42,745 nt of DNA from Curtobacterium luteum (lineage in GTDB: Bacteria; Actinomycetota; Actinomycetes; Actinomycetales; Microbacteriaceae): positions 1 through 42,745 of the forward strand of contig NZ_LDQC01000008.1 in assembly GCF_001475545.1 (NCBI RefSeq), in the 5' to 3' direction. The notes under the pieces were generated by a model. It saw only the letters and a list, made by a program, of their open reading frames with translations. It searched no databases and was not told the DNA's origin. Positions 39,371 through 42,745 of the stretch are shown one piece after another. The translations under genes and the position numbers were made by a program. Each line of letters opens with the position of its first letter. Position 1 is the first letter of the stretch.

Positions 39371-40240
39371 TCAGGGCGCGACCGCGCGCTCCAGCCACGC
39401 GACGAGGTCACCAACGACCTCGTCGCGGTTCGTCTCGTTGTAGACCTCGTGCCGCGCCCCCTCGTACACCCTGACCTCGACGTCCGACAGCTTCCCACGC
39501 GACCGGTACGCCCGGGCCAGTCGCTCGACCGACCGCGGTCCGCCGAGCGTGTCGTCGGACCCGACCTGCAGGAGCATCGGGAGGTCGTGCGGGATGCCCC
39601 GACGCGGCACGCCGAGCAGCCGCAGGGTGTCCGGGAGTCCGAAGAGCCGGATGACGTCGGCCTCGACCGCGAGCGGGTCCAGCCCGATCGCGTCGATCAC
39701 CGCACGGTCCCGGCTGATCCACTCGTACTTCGTCGGTCCGGCCGCGGCGAACCGGGCGTTGAGGTCGCCGCTGTTCATCCAGCCGGGCAGCCGGTACGCG
39801 GTCGCGGAGAGCACGACGCCGTCGTAGAGCGCGCTCGAGGTGTTCACGATCCGCTGTGCCATGAGCGACCCCCACGAGTGTCCGAGCAGGACGAGCGGGA
39901 CGCCGGGGGTGTCCTCGCGGGCGAGGGCGCTCAGCTGCTCGACCGCCGCGATCGCGGCACGCAAGCCCCCGGGGCCGAGCCGACCGAGCTTCGCGTGGTC
40001 GCCGTCCCACTGTGCGAGCCCGGTCCGGCCGTGCCCGCGGTGGTCGTTCGCGTGCACGGTCCAGCCGGCGCGGACGAGGTCCTGCGCGAGCGGCTCGTAG
40101 CGCAGGGAGTGCTCGCCGACACCGTGGGCGATCTGCACGATGCCCTTCGGCCGCGCGGCACGCCAGGTCGAGTAGACGATCTCGACGCCGTGCGCGTCGG
40201 TGAACGAGGAGTCCCCTCGGGCTGCGGAGAAGGTCGGCAC
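39371..40240 (-). CDS. alpha/beta hydrolase, monoacylglycerol lipase-like
   Basis: This is a serine hydrolase of the S33/lysophospholipase family, 289 residues, probably cytoplasmic. It starts VPTFSAARGDSSFTDAHGVEIVYSTW and has the oxyanion region IAHGVGEHSLRYEPLAQ, the nucleophile elbow LGHSWGSLMAQ, the Asp region LQVGSDDTLGG and the His in GARHEVYNE. Together with HANDHRGHGRTG these are the marks of monoglyceride lipases. GTG 40240 has GAGGA about seven bases upstream; the 11 extra residues of a longer reading show no homology. It is divergent from the phosphate transporter gene. Confidence 0.92.
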   Translation of the reverse strand: MPTFSAARGDSSFTDAHGVEIVYSTWRAARPKGIVQIAHGVGEHSLRYEPLAQDLVRAGWTVHANDHRGHGRTGLAQWDGDHAKLGRLGPGGLRAAIAAVEQLSALAREDTPGVPLVLLGHSWGSLMAQRIVNTSSALYDGVVLSATAYRLPGWMNSGDLNARFAAAGPTKYEWISRDRAVIDAIGLDPLAVEADVIRLFGLPDTLRLLGVPRRGIPHDLPMLLQVGSDDTLGGPRSVERLARAYRSRGKLSDVEVRVYEGARHEVYNETNRDEVVGDLVAWLERAVAP

Positions 40241-40339
40241 CTCTGCATCCTCGCAGACGGGCGGGCGCCGCACGGGTTCCGTCGCGTGTTCACCCGGCGT
40301 TCACGCAGCGGGCTCGGAGCGGGCCTACCGTTGGCGCGC

Positions 40340-41476
40340 ATGGACGTCCTCGTCACCGTCGTGCTGGTGATCGTGGTGGCCCTCGTGTTCGACTTCACGA
40401 ACGGCTTCCACGACACCGCGAACGCCATGGCCACCTCGGTCGCCACCGGAGCCCTGAAGCCCCGGACCGCCGTGCTCATCTCCGCCGTCCTCAACGTGGT
40501 CGGCGCGTTCCTCTCCACCGAGGTCGCCAAGACCGTCTCGCAGGGCATCATCCGCGAGGGTCAGGACGGCATCCACATCTCCCCCGTGATGATCTTCGCG
40601 GGGCTCGTCGGCGCCGTGCTGTGGAACCTCGCGACGTGGTACTTCGGCCTGCCGTCGTCGTCCACGCACGCGCTGTTCGGCGGGCTCATCGGGGCGTCGA
40701 TCATCGGCGCCGGCCTGAACTCGGTCGACTGGGCCACCGTCGTGTCGAAGGTCGTGCTCCCGGCGCTGCTCTCCCCGGTCATCGCGGGCGTGATCGCCCT
40801 CGTCGCGACGTACCTCGTCTACTCGCTCACGAAGAACGCCACGACCCACGGCGCCGCGACCGGGTTCCGGCACGGGCAGACGATCTCCGCGTCGCTCGTC
40901 TCGCTCGCCCACGGCACGAACGACGCCCAGAAGACGATGGGTGTCATCACGCTGACCCTCATCGCCGCGAACTACCAGCCGTCCGGCAGCGGACCGGCGC
41001 TCTGGGTGGTCCTGGCGTGCGGGCTCGCGATCGGCCTCGGTACGTACATGGGCGGCTGGCGGATCATGCGGACGGTCGGCAAGCGGATCTCAGACGTACA
41101 GTCCCCGCAGGGCTTCGCGGCCGAGGCGAGCTCGGCGGCCACGATCCTGGTGTCGTCGCACCTCGGGTTCGCCCTGTCGACCACGCACGTCACGAGCGGC
41201 TCGGTGATCGGATCGGGCCTCGGCAAGAAGCTCGCGGACGTGCACTGGTCCGTCGTCGGTCGGATCGTCGTCGCGTGGGTCATCACGCTGCCCGCCGCTG
41301 CGGTGGTCGGCGCCCTCGCCACCGCGGTCGCCGCGACCTCGACCATCGGGCTGGTCATCGTCGCCGTGCTGGCCCTCGCGGCCGGGATCGGCTTCTTCGT
41401 CCTGGCCCGCCGCAAGCCGGTGACGCAGGACAACGTCAACGAGGACCAGCCGGCGGCCCAGCCGGTGGCCGCCTGA
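40340..41476 (+). CDS. pitA: low-affinity inorganic phosphate transporter (PiT)
   Basis: This is a membrane symporter that imports phosphate as a metal-phosphate complex with protons. The 378-residue protein has the two inverted family repeats: FDFTNGFHDTANAMATSVATGALKPR in the N-terminal half and SLAHGTNDAQKTMGVITLTL in the C-terminal half, each followed by SSSTHALFGG and STTHVTSGSVIG. The C-terminus ends in an Asn/Gln/Pro-rich tail. The ATG at 40340 is eight bases after TACCGT. A small membrane protein gene follows after 12 bases. In many actinobacteria a PhoU-like (DUF47) gene neighbours pit, but here it does not. Sulfate is an alternative substrate for the family. Confidence 0.93.
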   Translation: MDVLVTVVLVIVVALVFDFTNGFHDTANAMATSVATGALKPRTAVLISAVLNVVGAFLSTEVAKTVSQGIIREGQDGIHISPVMIFAGLVGAVLWNLATWYFGLPSSSTHALFGGLIGASIIGAGLNSVDWATVVSKVVLPALLSPVIAGVIALVATYLVYSLTKNATTHGAATGFRHGQTISASLVSLAHGTNDAQKTMGVITLTLIAANYQPSGSGPALWVVLACGLAIGLGTYMGGWRIMRTVGKRISDVQSPQGFAAEASSAATILVSSHLGFALSTTHVTSGSVIGSGLGKKLADVHWSVVGRIVVAWVITLPAAAVVGALATAVAATSTIGLVIVAVLALAAGIGFFVLARRKPVTQDNVNEDQPAAQPVAA

Positions 41477-41488
41477 TCGGAGGACGAG

Positions 41489-41761
41489 ATGGACATCGAC
41501 TTCGGAGCGATCGGGACGGTCGCGTGGGTGGGGTTCGTCGCGGCGGTCGGCGTGGTGCTCCTCTACACGCTGGGGCTGCGCCTGCTCGGAACGGGGCAGC
41601 CGGCCGACGCGGGCGGCGAGCGGACGCAGTACGCCGACGAGACGCCCCGGTCCGGACACACGCCCGCCGCCGCGATGGTCGGTGCGTGGACGTGCTTCGC
41701 GGTGTGCGGTGCGGCGGTGCTGTTCGGGATCTGGCTGACCATCCCGCAGTTCCACAGCTGA
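41489..41761 (+). CDS. small membrane protein downstream of pit
   Basis: The 90-residue protein has two TM helices (TVAWVGFVAAVGVVLLYTLGLRLLG and VGAWTCFAVCGAAVLFGIWLTIP) joined by a polar loop of about 30 residues. GGAGG stands six bases before ATG 41489 and the gene follows pit by 12 bases, so they form one transcript. Such genes commonly follow pit in Microbacteriaceae; I infer an accessory role in transport, but no function is established. Confidence 0.8.
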   Translation: MDIDFGAIGTVAWVGFVAAVGVVLLYTLGLRLLGTGQPADAGGERTQYADETPRSGHTPAAAMVGAWTCFAVCGAAVLFGIWLTIPQFHS

Positions 41762-41801
41762 ACGCCGCCCACGAGGACCGGGCTGGTGCGAGGATCACCG
41801 G

Positions 41802-42745
41802 GTGACCACGCACCGGCTCGACCCCACGCCCGTCACCGCCGTCGACGTGTTCGACGCGGCGCTCCCACCCGTTCTGCGCGTGGATCCCGGGGACACGGTC
41901 ACCGTCCGGACGCTGAGCGCGGCGGGCTACACCGAGCGTCAGCCGGAGCCCGGGGCCGAGGTCCCGACGCTCCTGCCGTCCCGACGCGGCCACTGCCTGG
42001 TCGGTCCGATCGCGGTCACCGGCGCCCGCCCGGGTCAGGTGCTCGCCGTGCACTTCGACGACCTCGTGCCGGACGACTGGGGCTACACCGGGTCGGGTGG
42101 CGTGGACACGCCCGTCAACCGAGCCCTCGGTCTCGTCGAGCCGGAGTCACGCGGTCCGCTCCTCTGGGACGTCGACGCTGCCGCGGACCGGGCGGTCAAC
42201 CAGCTCGGACTCGCGGTCCGGACGGCACCGTTCCTCGGCGTCGTCGGCCTGCCCCCGGAGCCGACCGGCGAGCACTCGACGATCCCGCCGCGACCGGTCG
42301 GCGGCGGCAACGTCGACTGCCGGGAGCTGGTCGCCGGGTCGACGCTGTTCCTGCCCGTGACCGTGCCGGACGCCCTGCTCTGGGTCGGGGACGGTCACGC
42401 TGCGCAGGGGGACGGCGAGGTGTCCGGAACGGCCATCGAGTGCGGCATGACCACCACGGTGACGCTGTCCCTGCTCGACGAGGCCCCGGTCTCCGGCATC
42501 CACGCGGAGAGCCCGGCCGGACGCATCACGTTCGGGTTCGACGCGGACCTCAACACCGCCACGACGACGGCGCTCGACGCGATGGTGGAGTGGATCGCCG
42601 GACTGTTCGACATCGGCCGTGCCGAGGCCCTCGCGATGGCGAGCGTCGCGGTGAGCATGCGTGTCACCCAGGTCGCGAACCGCACCTGGGGCGTGCACGC
42701 TCTGCTCCCCGAGGGTGCGATCAGTCGCGGTGCGAGCGCGGTGTC
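41802..42745 (+). CDS. acetamidase/formamidase, partial
   Basis: This is the N-terminal 314 residues of an FmdA/AmdA family amidase that hydrolyses formamide, acetamide or related amides to ammonium and an acid. The family pattern is seen in VDPGDTVTVRTL, GPIAVTGARPGQVLAVHF, the GGNVDCRELVAGSTLFLPV motif, LLWVGDGHAAQGDGEVSGTAIE and VSMRVTQVANRTWGVHALLP. GTG 41802 is the only suitable start, with GAGGAT six bases upstream. The gene runs off the window edge without an in-frame stop. It may supply nitrogen; the exact amide is unknown. Confidence 0.9.
   Translation, partial: MTTHRLDPTPVTAVDVFDAALPPVLRVDPGDTVTVRTLSAAGYTERQPEPGAEVPTLLPSRRGHCLVGPIAVTGARPGQVLAVHFDDLVPDDWGYTGSGGVDTPVNRALGLVEPESRGPLLWDVDAAADRAVNQLGLAVRTAPFLGVVGLPPEPTGEHSTIPPRPVGGGNVDCRELVAGSTLFLPVTVPDALLWVGDGHAAQGDGEVSGTAIECGMTTTVTLSLLDEAPVSGIHAESPAGRITFGFDADLNTATTTALDAMVEWIAGLFDIGRAEALAMASVAVSMRVTQVANRTWGVHALLPEGAISRGASAV

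Overview
The window is a high-GC actinobacterial chromosome segment. Codon use, gene order and protein likeness suggest a Microbacteriaceae member, most like Curtobacterium; this is an inference, since no rRNA gene is present. It starts inside an M20 peptidase gene and ends inside an acetamidase/formamidase gene. Most of it looks like dense backbone DNA, with many genes that overlap by a few bases. Many genes lack a Shine-Dalgarno site and instead have a -10-like hexamer 6-8 bases before the start codon, which suggests frequent leaderless mRNAs.

1-6.5 kb: the M20 peptidase tail (reading frame broken in a run of 11 G), a DcuS/DcuR-type two-component pair divergent from a DctA dicarboxylate transporter, a strong bidirectional terminator, then an SDR-type NAD(P) protein divergent from a TetR regulator and a small membrane protein. 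6.5-17.9 kb: a region visibly less GC-rich that looks acquired and ends next to a tRNA-Gln gene. Its left part is a graveyard (SDR fragment, AraC regulator with a stop codon and a frameshift, truncated alpha/beta hydrolase) plus an intact GNAT gene. Its right part is a complete carbohydrate locus: TIM-barrel isomerase, polyol-type MFS permease, sugar ABC transporter (binding protein, ATPase, permease) and FucU-type mutarotase on the minus strand, with a PfkB kinase and a DeoR repressor on the plus strand. Two matching palindromes lie on the two divergent promoters.

18-31 kb: MarR and glyoxalase-fold genes, an ABC-F ATPase flanked on both sides by copies of one palindromic repeat, a PLDc_N membrane protein, and molybdenum-cofactor genes (moaE, mogA-like, moaC, moeA). 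Divergent from these is a tightly coupled set: MTA/purine nucleoside phosphorylase, NAD-dependent epimerase, then after a repeat-rich gap a family 2 glycosyltransferase, a DUF2064 nucleotidyltransferase-like protein and a SAM methyltransferase. Together these read as an uncharacterised sugar pathway that could start from a 5'-modified adenosine. A small protein ending in a seven-residue repeat and phosphoglucomutase follow.

31-42.7 kb: a DHA2 drug exporter with an unusually large extracytoplasmic insert and tail, an orphan adenine-type DNA methyltransferase, small GNAT and membrane proteins, a lipoprotein, a GNAT/TetR divergent pair around a 12-bp palindrome, a lipoate-protein ligase with its accessory domain in front, a frameshifted GNAT gene, a monoacylglycerol-lipase-like hydrolase, a PiT phosphate transporter with a small membrane partner, and the start of an acetamidase/formamidase.
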